Below, in pieces: positions 24,511 through 32,476 of a stretch of DNA of 38,606 nt (positions within the stretch are counted from its first letter, which is position 1; each line of letters starts with the position of its first letter). Source of the DNA: an uncultured Eubacteriales bacterium. Its GTDB lineage: Bacteria > Bacillota > Clostridia > Lachnospirales > Anaerotignaceae. A model generated the notes under the pieces. That model ran no database searches. It worked only from the letters and a program-made list of their open reading frames with translations, and was not told the DNA's origin. Position numbers and translations under genes: made by a program. The stretch lies in NCBI GenBank assembly GCA_900548595.1, contig URLB01000002.1, positions 1 through 38,606 of the forward strand, written 5' to 3'.

Positions 24511-27500
24511 ATGAAGAAACAAATGCTGGCGTGTTTATTGTCAGCAACGCTTATTGTCGGGCTTGTGCCTGCAACGGTATGGGCGGACGACTTAATACAG
24601 CCGCCTGTAGCTGATGCCAATGAAAATACAGATTGTGCTGACGACGTTACAGATTCTGATAGAGGCACATCAGAAGGTGTTGATGAAGGTTCTGATGATA
24701 ATGAATTTTTACCTACAGACAAGCCCGAAGAAGAGACAGTTGAACAGTATGAATCGGAAGATAAAGTTTCAACAGAAGCGGTCAAAGTAACTACAGAGGA
24801 TGAACTGAACGAACAGATAGAATCCGGGACTGAATACATAGAACTTGCAGATGATATTAAGTTGACAAGTGCATTAACAATTGATAACCCTGTTACTATT
24901 GACGGTGCAGATGAATTTACAATTAAAGGCTTCATTAAATTAAAAAATGGAACTCTCCAAAACGTAACAATTGAACCTGATATGGATAAATTCAAAAATT
25001 CATTCTTAACTATTGGAAGTTCTGAAATAAATACTATTAAGATGGAAAATGTTATAGTAAATTTTGATGTTAACAGCCGTAATAGCGGTGCTGCGCTTGT
25101 AATTAGCGGTAATAATTCTGATATTATTATAAGCGATTGTTTATTTAAAAATGATGCTGTAAATGATTCGGTTAATGGGGCAACAGAATGGTCTTACGGT
25201 TTATATATGATCGGTCAAGGTGATGACGGTAGCTTTACATTTAAAAATAATGAATTTAACGGCGCTTTCCGTACTATGCTGCCTAATATAAACGGAACGG
25301 TTATAATTGAAGACAATAAGTTTACAAATACTGTAGCCGACGTGGTAAATGGGCCTACCGGTGGTTCCGGCAGTCAGGCAACGTGTATTACATCAGCAAA
25401 TAGTGAGGCACATGATTTCACAATTACCGGGAATACATTTGATAATGCAGGTGCATTCTATTTCCAAAAGACTGAAAATGCGAAGGTTAAAGATAATACA
25501 TTCAAATTTGATAAAGTTGATGGACATTATATTCAGGTTGCGGGAAGAGCAGGACATTCACTTGATTTAACAGATAATACATTTGAAGTCGGGAAAAACA
25601 ATCTTGTAGTTATTGATGTTACGGCGGCGCCTGTTATTTTACCGGCAGGGCAACGTGCAGTAACATACTGGCCTTGGTATGAAACACCTGAAGATAAAAA
25701 ACCTGACGATTACACATCTTATCAGTATGCCTATAACGAGGACGGTTCAAAAACATTTTATCCTGCTTCTGAGGGCGCGCTTGAGGCGTTTATAAATCCT
25801 AAAGAAGGCAACAACGGAGCAGAAGAAAATGACATAATTGTTCTCGATAGTAACATTGAAATTAGGGAAACAATCGCTACTGACAAAGATATTACTATTG
25901 ATTTAAACAACAAAACTATTACTGGTAATGATGTCAGAGTTTTCCACGTTACTGATGGTACGCTGACTCTTACGGGAGAAGGTACTGTTACAAGCCATAG
26001 GGAAAGCAGTCTTGACCAAAGCAGTTCTGTAATTCGTGTTGGTGATAACAGCACAAATACAAGTCCTAATCTTGTCATTGATAAAGACGTTACAATTGAC
26101 GCACCTGACACATACGGTGTAACAATATTCGGCGAATCAGATAAACAAACTGCTACAATAAATGGTAAAATTATCACTGATTCAAGTTCTGCACTTTCCG
26201 GAAACGGTTCAAATGAATTCGGCGAAACAGAAATTACTATTGGCTCGAGTGCGGTTTTAGAATCAAAGAATGCCGTAGCAATTTATCAGCCGCAGAGAGG
26301 TACTTTAAATATTGAAGGCGCTACCGTTATTGGAAAAGGCGGTATTGAGGCTAAAGCTGGCACAATCAATATTTCCGGAGATGCGAATATTACGGCAACA
26401 GGAGAACCTTCACAAGTACCTAATGGTAATGGCACATCTACATCAGGCTATGCAGTTGCAGTTGTTAATACGCAAGGTGGCTATGATGGCAGTCCGATAG
26501 TAAATATCGAAGACGGTACAGTAAATGGTGATGTGGCTATCCTTAATGACAGTACAAATCCAATACCTGAAAGAGAAGGAGATATTAACATTACAGGTGG
26601 TACTTTTACGCCTGCAACAAATGAACATGATATCAAACCGTTTTTGCCTGAGGGACATTCTCTGAAAGAAGTAGTTGATGCTAATGGAAATAAACATTAT
26701 ATTGTAGACACTATTGAACACAATTCATCTGAAGCTAAGATCGGAGATAGGTTCTATAATACATTACAGGAAGCAATTGACGACGTAGAAGACGGAGAAA
26801 CAATCACAGTTTTGACAGACAATTTATTTGCAAGAGTAAGCGGTAATAAGACTTTTGCAATTGAAAAAGGGTTGGGCGTACATAAAGTAAATCTTAGTGC
26901 AGCCGATGGTTATAAACTGTATGACAATAATGATGGCACTTATACGGTAAAGAAGAATAAATCTTCTTCGTCCGGCAGCCACTCGCTTAGTTATGGATAT
27001 AAGATAATAATTGCTGAGAATATTGAAAACGGCAAGATTAAGGTAAATCGTTCTAACGCAGAAGAAGGTGATACGGTAGTTATCACTGTAACACCCGATA
27101 ATGGCTATGAAATCAATAAAGTATATGTAAAGGATTCAGACGACAAAAAGCTTAAACTTAAAGATATCGGCAATGGCGAATATACCTTTGAAATGCCGGA
27201 CTCTAAAGTGGAGGTAAAGGCAACATTTATCAAAGCAGAAGAAAATTCTATTATGCCTGAAGAAATTCCATCGGAGAAAAAAATCATTTTAACTATCAAT
27301 GAAAAGGTTGCAATGGTATTCGGTAATGTAGTAATGAATGATGTTGCTCCGATTATCCGAAATGACAGGACTATGCTTCCTATTAGATTTATTGCGCAGA
27401 GTCTAGGTGCAACTGTAACTTGGGATGAGCAGTTCCAGAAAGTTACGATTATGAAGGATGATCTCAAAATAGAGATTATTATTGGTTCTCAGACTGCATT

Positions 27501-27651
27501 TATAAATGGCGTAGGCATTGAATTGGATTCTCCTGCTTTCGTTGAAAATGACAGAACTTACCTGCCTTTGCGTTTTGTAGCGGAAAATCTGGGGGCATCA
27601 TTAATATGGGATGAACAATCTAAACAAATAACAATTATTCCTGTAGAGTAA
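24511..27651 (+). CDS. Large secreted beta-helix protein with C-terminal stalk domains
   Basis: This 1046-residue protein starts with a signal peptide (about 1-25, ending VWA), then an acidic Glu/Asp-rich linker to about 92. Residues about 95-790 are rich in short beta-strand turns (for example ADDIKLTSALTIDNPVTI, TITGNDVRVFHV, TLNIEGATVIGKGGIEA) typical of right-handed parallel beta-helix (pectate-lyase-like) surface proteins. A Ser linker (about 818-828) precedes a bacterial surface repeat (about 829-905: ENGKIKVNRSNAEEGD, TVTPDNGYEI). The C-terminus (about 920-1046) holds two copper-amine-oxidase-like stalk motifs, NDRTMLPIRFIA and NDRTYLPLRFVA, like those of the 333-2600 amidase. No LPxTG signal is seen. 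An adhesin, glycan-binding or structural role is inferred; enzyme activity is possible. Ile codons favour ATT, unlike rapZ. Confidence 0.85.
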   Translation: MKKQMLACLLSATLIVGLVPATVWADDLIQPPVADANENTDCADDVTDSDRGTSEGVDEGSDDNEFLPTDKPEEETVEQYESEDKVSTEAVKVTTEDELNEQIESGTEYIELADDIKLTSALTIDNPVTIDGADEFTIKGFIKLKNGTLQNVTIEPDMDKFKNSFLTIGSSEINTIKMENVIVNFDVNSRNSGAALVISGNNSDIIISDCLFKNDAVNDSVNGATEWSYGLYMIGQGDDGSFTFKNNEFNGAFRTMLPNINGTVIIEDNKFTNTVADVVNGPTGGSGSQATCITSANSEAHDFTITGNTFDNAGAFYFQKTENAKVKDNTFKFDKVDGHYIQVAGRAGHSLDLTDNTFEVGKNNLVVIDVTAAPVILPAGQRAVTYWPWYETPEDKKPDDYTSYQYAYNEDGSKTFYPASEGALEAFINPKEGNNGAEENDIIVLDSNIEIRETIATDKDITIDLNNKTITGNDVRVFHVTDGTLTLTGEGTVTSHRESSLDQSSSVIRVGDNSTNTSPNLVIDKDVTIDAPDTYGVTIFGESDKQTATINGKIITDSSSALSGNGSNEFGETEITIGSSAVLESKNAVAIYQPQRGTLNIEGATVIGKGGIEAKAGTINISGDANITATGEPSQVPNGNGTSTSGYAVAVVNTQGGYDGSPIVNIEDGTVNGDVAILNDSTNPIPEREGDINITGGTFTPATNEHDIKPFLPEGHSLKEVVDANGNKHYIVDTIEHNSSEAKIGDRFYNTLQEAIDDVEDGETITVLTDNLFARVSGNKTFAIEKGLGVHKVNLSAADGYKLYDNNDGTYTVKKNKSSSSGSHSLSYGYKIIIAENIENGKIKVNRSNAEEGDTVVITVTPDNGYEINKVYVKDSDDKKLKLKDIGNGEYTFEMPDSKVEVKATFIKAEENSIMPEEIPSEKKIILTINEKVAMVFGNVVMNDVAPIIRNDRTMLPIRFIAQSLGATVTWDEQFQKVTIMKDDLKIEIIIGSQTAFINGVGIELDSPAFVENDRTYLPLRFVAENLGASLIWDEQSKQITIIPVE

Positions 27652-27669
27652 GATTTGTGATTATACAAG

Positions 27670-27701
27670 ACGGTGGTCTGATAAATCAGACTGCCGTTTT
27701 T
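27670..27701 (+). terminator. Intrinsic terminator of the beta-helix protein gene
   Basis: A 13-bp stem (27670-27682 with 27685-27697) contains two G-U pairs and is followed by TTTT. The loop is only AA, so the top pairs probably open. Confidence 0.8.
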
Positions 27702-27749
27702 ATATATAAACTGAAACTCGTTAATAACTTAATTATTATAAAAATTATC

Positions 27750-27776
27750 TTGAATTTTATGTGATAATGTGATAAT
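27750..27776 (+). promoter_or_regulatory. Tentative promoter of the leuS T-box transcript
   Basis: TTGAAT (27750-27755) lies upstream of GATAAT boxes at 27763-27768 and 27771-27776, each preceded by TGT as in an extended -10. The 8-base unit GTGATAAT is directly repeated. The second box is 15 bases from the -35. Placement fits a transcript starting just before the T-box. Confidence 0.4.
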
Positions 27777-27794
27777 CTATACCAGTATATAAAC

Positions 27795-28023
27795 AAAAGA
27801 CAAAGATAAGGATTAGTAAATAAATCAGCTTTTTCAGAGAACTGTCGGTCGGTGCGAGACGGTAACAGCTGTTTATTGAACTCGCCTTGGAGTTCCGCCC
27901 TGAACTAACAGTAGGAGACGGCGTGTGTTCCGCGTTAAGGACGTAAGAGGTGTACCGCCTGGCGGTAAACTAGAGTGGTAACGCGAAGATGTCCTTCGTC
28001 TCTAACGAGATGAGGGCTTTTTT
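27795..28023 (+). promoter_or_regulatory. T-box leader controlling leuS, CUC (Leu) specifier
   Basis: A T-box riboswitch senses uncharged tRNA and stops a terminator from forming. Stem I is visible: AGTA (27814-27817) on the 5' side faces GAA (27878-27880) on the 3' side, the usual S-turn pair, followed directly by CTC at 27881-27883 as specifier codon, read by tRNA-Leu(GAG). AGAGA at 27836-27840 and GGTGCGAG at 27851-27858 resemble the distal conserved loops. The T-box itself is AGAGTGGTAACGCG (27972-27985), two differences from the AGGGTGGNACCGCG consensus. Basal stem ends are approximate. It ends in the terminator at 27993-28023 and precedes leuS by 36 bases. Confidence 0.93.
27993..28023 (+). 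terminator. Regulated terminator of the leuS T-box
   Basis: A 10-bp stem with two G-U pairs (27993-28002 with 28007-28016) has a TAAC loop and a run of T (28018-28023). Pairing of the upstream T-box bulge with the tRNA end would favour the alternative antiterminator. Confidence 0.88.
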
Positions 28024-28059
28024 ATGTTTATACAGAAATTATTTTTAGGAGGGTTTTAA

Positions 28060-30471
28060 ATGAGTTCACGTTATGAATTCCGTGAAATTGAGAAGAAGTG
28101 GCGTGCCGAGTGGGAAAAAAATCCCATAAATGTTGAAAAAGACGGCAAGCCGAATTATTACTGTCTTGATATGTTTCCGTATCCTTCGGGAACCGGTCTC
28201 CATGTCGGTCATTGGAGAGGATACGTTCTAAGCGATGTTATAAGCAGATATAAAGTACTCCAGGGTTATCATGTGCTTCATCCGATGGGATGGGACGCTT
28301 TCGGTCTACCGGCTGAAAATTTTGCCATTAAACATAATATACATCCGGCTATTTCGACAGCCGAAAATATAGCCAACGTAAAGAGACAGCTCCATGAAAT
28401 AAGTGCGATTTACGATTGGGACAGAGAGGTTAATACTACAGATCCGGGATTCTATAAATGGACTCAGTGGATATTCGTACAGATGTTTAAAAAAGGTCTT
28501 GCATACGAAAAAGAAATGCCTCTTAACTGGTGCCCCAGCTGTAAATGCGTACTTGCCAATGAGGAAGCTACAAACGGAGTATGCGAAAGATGCGGTTCTC
28601 AGGTAACAAAGAAAAACCTTCGTCAGTGGATGCTTAAAATAACCGCATATGCCGACAGACTTCTTGAGGATCTTGATCAGCTTGACTGGCCTGAAAAGGT
28701 AAAGAAAATGCAGACCGACTGGATAGGAAGAAGTTACGGTGCGGAGGTAGCTTTTAAAGTTGCGGATACTGATAAAGAGTTAATAGTTTATACGACAAGA
28801 CCCGATACTCTTTACGGCGCAACATTTATGGTAATTTCACCTGAACATAAATATGTTAAGGAAATCACAACTGCGGAACAGAAAGAAGAAATGGAAGCAT
28901 ATTGTTTTGCGGCTTCAACTAAGTCTTCTGTCGACCGTATGTCAGATAGAGAAAAAACAGGCGTATTTACAGGAAGCTATGCTATAAATCCTTTAAATAA
29001 AAAGAAAATACCTGTATGGGTGTCTGACTATGTACTTGCCGATTACGGTACAGGAGCTATTATGTGCGTACCTGCCCATGACCAGAGGGACTTTGACTTT
29101 GCGAAGAAATTCAATCTTCCTATAGTTGAAGTTATCAGACCCGAAGGTCAGGAGGAAACTGAGCTTACAGAGGCTTATACAGGAGACGGCGTTATAGTTA
29201 ATTCTCCGTTATTTGAAGGTATGACAGCGTTTGAGGCAAAACAGAAAGCGCCTCAGATGCTTGAAGAAATGGGAATAGGAAAGAAAACGCTTAATTATAA
29301 ACTTCGCGATTGGGTATTCTCAAGACAGAGATATTGGGGAGAGCCTATACCAATTGTACATTGTGAACATTGCGGTGCTGTTCCCGTACCAGATGATCAG
29401 CTTCCCGTACTTCTTCCCGAAGTTGAAAGCTATCAGCCTACAGATACGGGAGAATCACCGCTTTCGGCAATCGACAGCTGGGTGAATACTACATGCCCTG
29501 TATGCGGAAGACCTGCAAAGAGAGAAACAAATACAATGCCTCAGTGGGCAGGCTCAAGTTGGTATTTCCTTCGCTACACAGACCCTCATAACGATAAGGA
29601 ACTTGCAAGCAAGGAAAACCTTAATAAATATGCGCCTGTAGACCTCTACGTCGGAGGCATCGAACATGCCGTTCTCCATTTGCTCTATGCAAGATTTTAC
29701 ACAAAATTCCTGTATGATATAGGGGTTGTGGATTTTGAAGAGCCGTTCCACAGACTGTTTAATCAGGGAATGATAAATAAAGACGGAGCAAAGATGAGTA
29801 AATCAAAGGGAAACGTAGTTTCACCTGATGAGCTTGTCGCTAAGTACGGTTGTGATTCACTCAGAATGTATGAGCTTTTCGTAGGACCTCCCGAACTTGA
29901 TTCCGAATGGGACGACAGGGGAATTGACGGAGTATTCAGATACCTTAACAAAGTATGGAAGTTCTATGACGAGTATAAAGACAAGCCTGTCGCTCCGACA
30001 GAAGAAAGTGAGTTTATTAAAAATAAGCTTATTAAGGAGATTGATACGAGACTCAATGCGCTTACAATGAATACTGTTGTCAGCGGATTTATGGAGTATA
30101 CGAATAAAATGATAGACGAGGCAAAGAAGAATAACGGTATTGATAAAGAATCCATAGAGACTCTTGTAATACTTCTTGCTCCGTTTACGCCTCATATAGC
30201 AGAGGAAATGTGGCATGGACTCGGACATGAAACAAGCGTGTTTGAAGCAGGCTGGCCTAAATGTGATGAAAGTAAGCTTGTTGAAAATACGGTTTCCGTC
30301 GCAGTACAGATAAACGGCAAAGTCAGAGAAAATATAAAAATATCAAAAGACGAGACCAAAGAAAATGCTCTTGCAAAAGGAAAAGAGGCTATTGCGTCAA
30401 GACTTGAAGGAAAGACAATAGTGAAAGAAATTTATGTTCCGGGAAGAATCATAAATATTGTTGTTAAATAA
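28060..30471 (+). CDS. leuS: Leucyl-tRNA synthetase
   Basis: LeuRS attaches leucine to tRNA-Leu. The 803-residue protein has the class I HIGH motif as HVGH (48-51), a zinc site in CPSCKCVLANEE...CERCG, the CP1 editing domain with TTRPDTLYGATF and DYGTGAIMCVPAHDQRDF, the WAGSSWYFLRYTDP block, KMSKS at 578-582 and a C-terminal anticodon-binding region. Length is normal for bacteria. GGAGGG precedes the ATG. The upstream T-box with a leucine specifier confirms both identity and regulation. Translation shuts down if charged tRNA-Leu is plentiful because the leader terminates. Confidence 0.98.
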   Translation: MSSRYEFREIEKKWRAEWEKNPINVEKDGKPNYYCLDMFPYPSGTGLHVGHWRGYVLSDVISRYKVLQGYHVLHPMGWDAFGLPAENFAIKHNIHPAISTAENIANVKRQLHEISAIYDWDREVNTTDPGFYKWTQWIFVQMFKKGLAYEKEMPLNWCPSCKCVLANEEATNGVCERCGSQVTKKNLRQWMLKITAYADRLLEDLDQLDWPEKVKKMQTDWIGRSYGAEVAFKVADTDKELIVYTTRPDTLYGATFMVISPEHKYVKEITTAEQKEEMEAYCFAASTKSSVDRMSDREKTGVFTGSYAINPLNKKKIPVWVSDYVLADYGTGAIMCVPAHDQRDFDFAKKFNLPIVEVIRPEGQEETELTEAYTGDGVIVNSPLFEGMTAFEAKQKAPQMLEEMGIGKKTLNYKLRDWVFSRQRYWGEPIPIVHCEHCGAVPVPDDQLPVLLPEVESYQPTDTGESPLSAIDSWVNTTCPVCGRPAKRETNTMPQWAGSSWYFLRYTDPHNDKELASKENLNKYAPVDLYVGGIEHAVLHLLYARFYTKFLYDIGVVDFEEPFHRLFNQGMINKDGAKMSKSKGNVVSPDELVAKYGCDSLRMYELFVGPPELDSEWDDRGIDGVFRYLNKVWKFYDEYKDKPVAPTEESEFIKNKLIKEIDTRLNALTMNTVVSGFMEYTNKMIDEAKKNNGIDKESIETLVILLAPFTPHIAEEMWHGLGHETSVFEAGWPKCDESKLVENTVSVAVQINGKVRENIKISKDETKENALAKGKEAIASRLEGKTIVKEIYVPGRIINIVVK

Positions 30472-30481
30472 TATACATTAA

Positions 30482-30530
30482 GCAGGACCGGTTTTTGCTA
30501 TATGCCGGTTCTGCAATTTAAGTCTTTTTT
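30482..30530 (+). terminator. Probable terminator of leuS
   Basis: A 10-bp stem with one G-U pair (30482-30491 with 30505-30514) has a 13-base loop. The T run (30525-30530) is not directly attached, so termination may be weak. The DNA from 30531 to 30694 is very AT-rich with no gene or structure I can identify. Confidence 0.55.
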
Positions 30531-30694
30531 AATCAACAGACCATAGTAAAATTAAATTTATCATAATGTTAAATTCATTAATGATTTTAAACAGAAAAAT
30601 TATTATAAATAGACAAATAATATGCCTATAATTTAATTATTGCGGTTTTAAAATTTAGATTGCATTAAGGTAGGATTATTTTTTGCATAATCAA

Positions 30695-30723
30695 TTGACA
30701 TAATGTTTTACTTTTTTTATAAT
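30695..30723 (+). promoter_or_regulatory. Consensus promoter of the amino acid ABC transporter operon
   Basis: TTGACA (30695-30700) and TATAAT (30718-30723) are exactly 17 bases apart, a perfect consensus. The start would be near 30730, giving a 120-base leader. Confidence 0.92.
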
Positions 30724-30731
30724 ATACCTAA

Positions 30732-30792
30732 CAGTTTTGCAACTTTTCCGAGCGCAAAAGACTGAGGATTTTAATTCTTTTGTGCTTTTTTT
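30732..30792 (+). promoter_or_regulatory. Leader terminator with a candidate antiterminator
   Basis: Right after the predicted transcript start, GCGCAAAAGA (30752-30761) pairs with TCTTTTGTGC (30776-30785, one G-U pair) and runs into seven T: a terminator inside the leader. Its 5' arm can instead pair upstream, CAGTTTTGC (30732-30740) with GCAAAA plus CTG (30754-30764, two bases bulged), which would prevent the terminator. This mutually exclusive pairing is the layout of an attenuator. No known aptamer or T-box is recognised, so the signal is unknown. Confidence 0.6.
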
Positions 30793-30815
30793 ACGCAGGA
30801 TGGGGAGTAAAACTG

Positions 30816-30848
30816 ATGAAATTTCTAATTGCAGAAAGGAAGTTTTGA
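30816..30848 (+). CDS. 10-codon leader ORF before the binding-protein gene
   Basis: ATG at 30816 lies 8 bases after GGGGAG (30802-30807), a strong ribosome site. The frame reads MKFLIAERKF and stops at 30846-30848, one base before the ATG of the lipoprotein gene. Its codons cover the ribosome site of that gene (AAAGGA, 30835-30840), so ribosomes here could expose or block it. Whether the peptide is made is not shown. Confidence 0.4.
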   Translation: MKFLIAERKF

Positions 30849-30849
30849 A

Positions 30850-31647
30850 ATGAAGAAAAAATTATTAGCTTTATCATTGGTAGCAGCAATGGCTGTAGGA
30901 GTATTTGCAGGATGCTCATCAAGTGAAGAACCTGCTGAAACAACAGAAGGAACTGAAGAAAGTGCGGAAGCAACAGGCGAAAAGTACATAATCGCTACAG
31001 ATACTGTTTTCCCTCCGTTTGAGTTCACTAATGAAGACGGTGATTTCGTAGGTATTGACGTTGATATCATAAATGCGATTGCCGAAGACCAAGGTATTGA
31101 CGTTGAAATCCAGTCTCTTGGCTTTGATGCGGCTCTTCTTGCTGTTCAGTCCGGACAGGCTGACGGTGTTATCGCCGGAATGTCAATAACAGATGAAAGA
31201 AAACAGAGCTTTGATTTCTCAGAACCTTACTTCGATGCTGACGTAACAATGGCAGTAGCTAAAGGCTCTGATGTTAAGTCATATGAAGACCTTGCAGGTA
31301 AGACAGTAGCTGTTAAGACAGCAACAAACGGCGCCGATTTTGCAAAAGCAATTGCCGATGAATATGGATTTACAGTAGTTGAATTTAAGGATTCTCCTAC
31401 AATGTATCAGGACGTAATTGCAGGAAATACAGCAGCTTGCTTTGAAGACTATCCTGTAATGGCATACAACATCCAGCAGGGCGCTGAACTTGAAATGCCC
31501 GAAGGAGCAACAGCAGCCGGAACGCAGTACGGATTTGCAGTAGCAAAAGGACAGAATGCAGAACTTCTTGAAAAGTTCAATGCAGGTTTTGCTAATATCA
31601 AAGAAAATGGAAAATTCCAGGAAATCGTTGATACTTACACAAAATAA
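30850..31647 (+). CDS. Polar amino acid ABC transporter substrate-binding lipoprotein
   Basis: The 265-residue protein is a family 3 solute-binding protein that delivers amino acids (such as His, Gln, Arg or cystine) to the membrane permease. The signal peptide ends in a lipobox VFAGC, so Cys22 would be lipidated and hold it to the membrane. An acidic Ser/Glu/Thr linker follows, then the SBP_bac_3 fold: ATDTVFPPFEFTNEDGDFVGID, DGVIAGMSITDERKQSFDFSEPY and the hinge-side AVKTATNGADF. Ligand specificity is not readable. The start is the ATG at 30850, 9 bases after AAAGGA; the TTG at 30829 sits inside the leader ORF. Confidence 0.94.
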   Translation: MKKKLLALSLVAAMAVGVFAGCSSSEEPAETTEGTEESAEATGEKYIIATDTVFPPFEFTNEDGDFVGIDVDIINAIAEDQGIDVEIQSLGFDAALLAVQSGQADGVIAGMSITDERKQSFDFSEPYFDADVTMAVAKGSDVKSYEDLAGKTVAVKTATNGADFAKAIADEYGFTVVEFKDSPTMYQDVIAGNTAACFEDYPVMAYNIQQGAELEMPEGATAAGTQYGFAVAKGQNAELLEKFNAGFANIKENGKFQEIVDTYTK

Positions 31648-31660
31648 GCTTTTAATCTCA

Positions 31661-31686
31661 GGTCTGCGGAATACATTCCGCAGACC
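31661..31686 (+). other. Intercistronic hairpin between binding protein and permease genes
   Basis: An 11-bp perfect stem (GGTCTGCGGAA 31661-31671 with TTCCGCAGACC 31676-31686) has a TACA loop and no T run after it. It lies 13 bases past the stop of the binding protein. Such hairpins often protect the upstream message, giving more binding protein than permease. Confidence 0.7.
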
Positions 31687-31792
31687 ATTAAAATGAGTTT
31701 CAATGATTTGCCGGATGCTTATAAAGTTCTAACAATATTAAGATTTTATAAACAGCCGGCAACATTAAAAAATGAAATTGGAGGCTACCGGA

Positions 31793-32476
31793 ATGGAAAA
31801 ACTAATATATATATTACAGACATATTCGGGCATGCTGCTGGAATCACTCGGTCAGACTATGCTTTTGACCCTTTTGTCTTTGATATTTGCATTTATAATA
31901 GGTCTTGTTTTCGGACTTATGAATGTAGGAAAAAATAAAGCTTTAAATTTTATAGGTACGGTTTACGTTGACGCAGTACGAGGAGTTCCTCTTATAGTAC
32001 TCGCTTATTTTATTTATTTTGGTATTCCCGCGGCTATTAAGGCGGCTGGATTTACAGATTTCAAACTTACGGCTTTACAGGCCGGTACAATTGCTCTTTC
32101 TATGAACGCCGGAGCATATATGGCTGAAATTTTCAGAGCAGGTATACAATCCGTTGATAAGGGACAGATGGAAGCGGCAAGAAGCCTTGGTTTGGGATAT
32201 GGAAAAGCCATGCAGAAGGTTGTTCTTCCTCAGGCTATACGAACAATGGTACCGTCGATAATCAACCAGTTTATCATTTCACTTAAAGATACGTCCATAC
32301 TTTCCGTAATAGGTTTCCCGGAACTTACAAAAGCAGGTAACATTATAGTAGGAAATACTTTTGCGGTTGCACAGGTATGGGGCGTTGTTGCAATCATGTA
32401 CATGATTGTTATTACAGTATTGTCAAAGATTGCAAAACGAATTGAGAGGAGGCTTAACGTTGGTAAAGAACGATAA
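31793..32476 (+). CDS. Polar amino acid ABC transporter permease (HisM/GlnP-like)
   Basis: The 227-residue integral membrane protein has about five hydrophobic segments and the BPD_transp_1 fold. LESLGQTMLLTLLSLIFAF begins the core, and the cytoplasmic EAA loop is visible as MEAARSLGLGYGKAMQKVVLPQA. It forms the channel with the ATPase encoded next. The start is the ATG at 31793, 8 bases after TTGGAGG (31778-31784); the frame that opens at 31772 is less supported. It overlaps the start of the ATPase gene by 17 bases. Confidence 0.94.
   Translation: MEKLIYILQTYSGMLLESLGQTMLLTLLSLIFAFIIGLVFGLMNVGKNKALNFIGTVYVDAVRGVPLIVLAYFIYFGIPAAIKAAGFTDFKLTALQAGTIALSMNAGAYMAEIFRAGIQSVDKGQMEAARSLGLGYGKAMQKVVLPQAIRTMVPSIINQFIISLKDTSILSVIGFPELTKAGNIIVGNTFAVAQVWGVVAIMYMIVITVLSKIAKRIERRLNVGKER

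Noticed and set aside
25349..25570. Plus-strand frames inside the beta-helix gene (also 26312-26500)
   Set aside because: They overlap a long, well-supported gene in another frame and lack ribosome sites and family features.
30531..30694. Possible arginine-regulator (ARG box) sites before the ABC transporter
   Set aside because: TGCATAATC-like half sites exist but no full inverted repeat; too weak in AT-rich DNA.
31693..31938. An 81-codon frame between the ABC binding protein and the permease
   Set aside because: It has no ribosome site, overlaps the permease gene in another frame for most of its length, and looks like a shadow.
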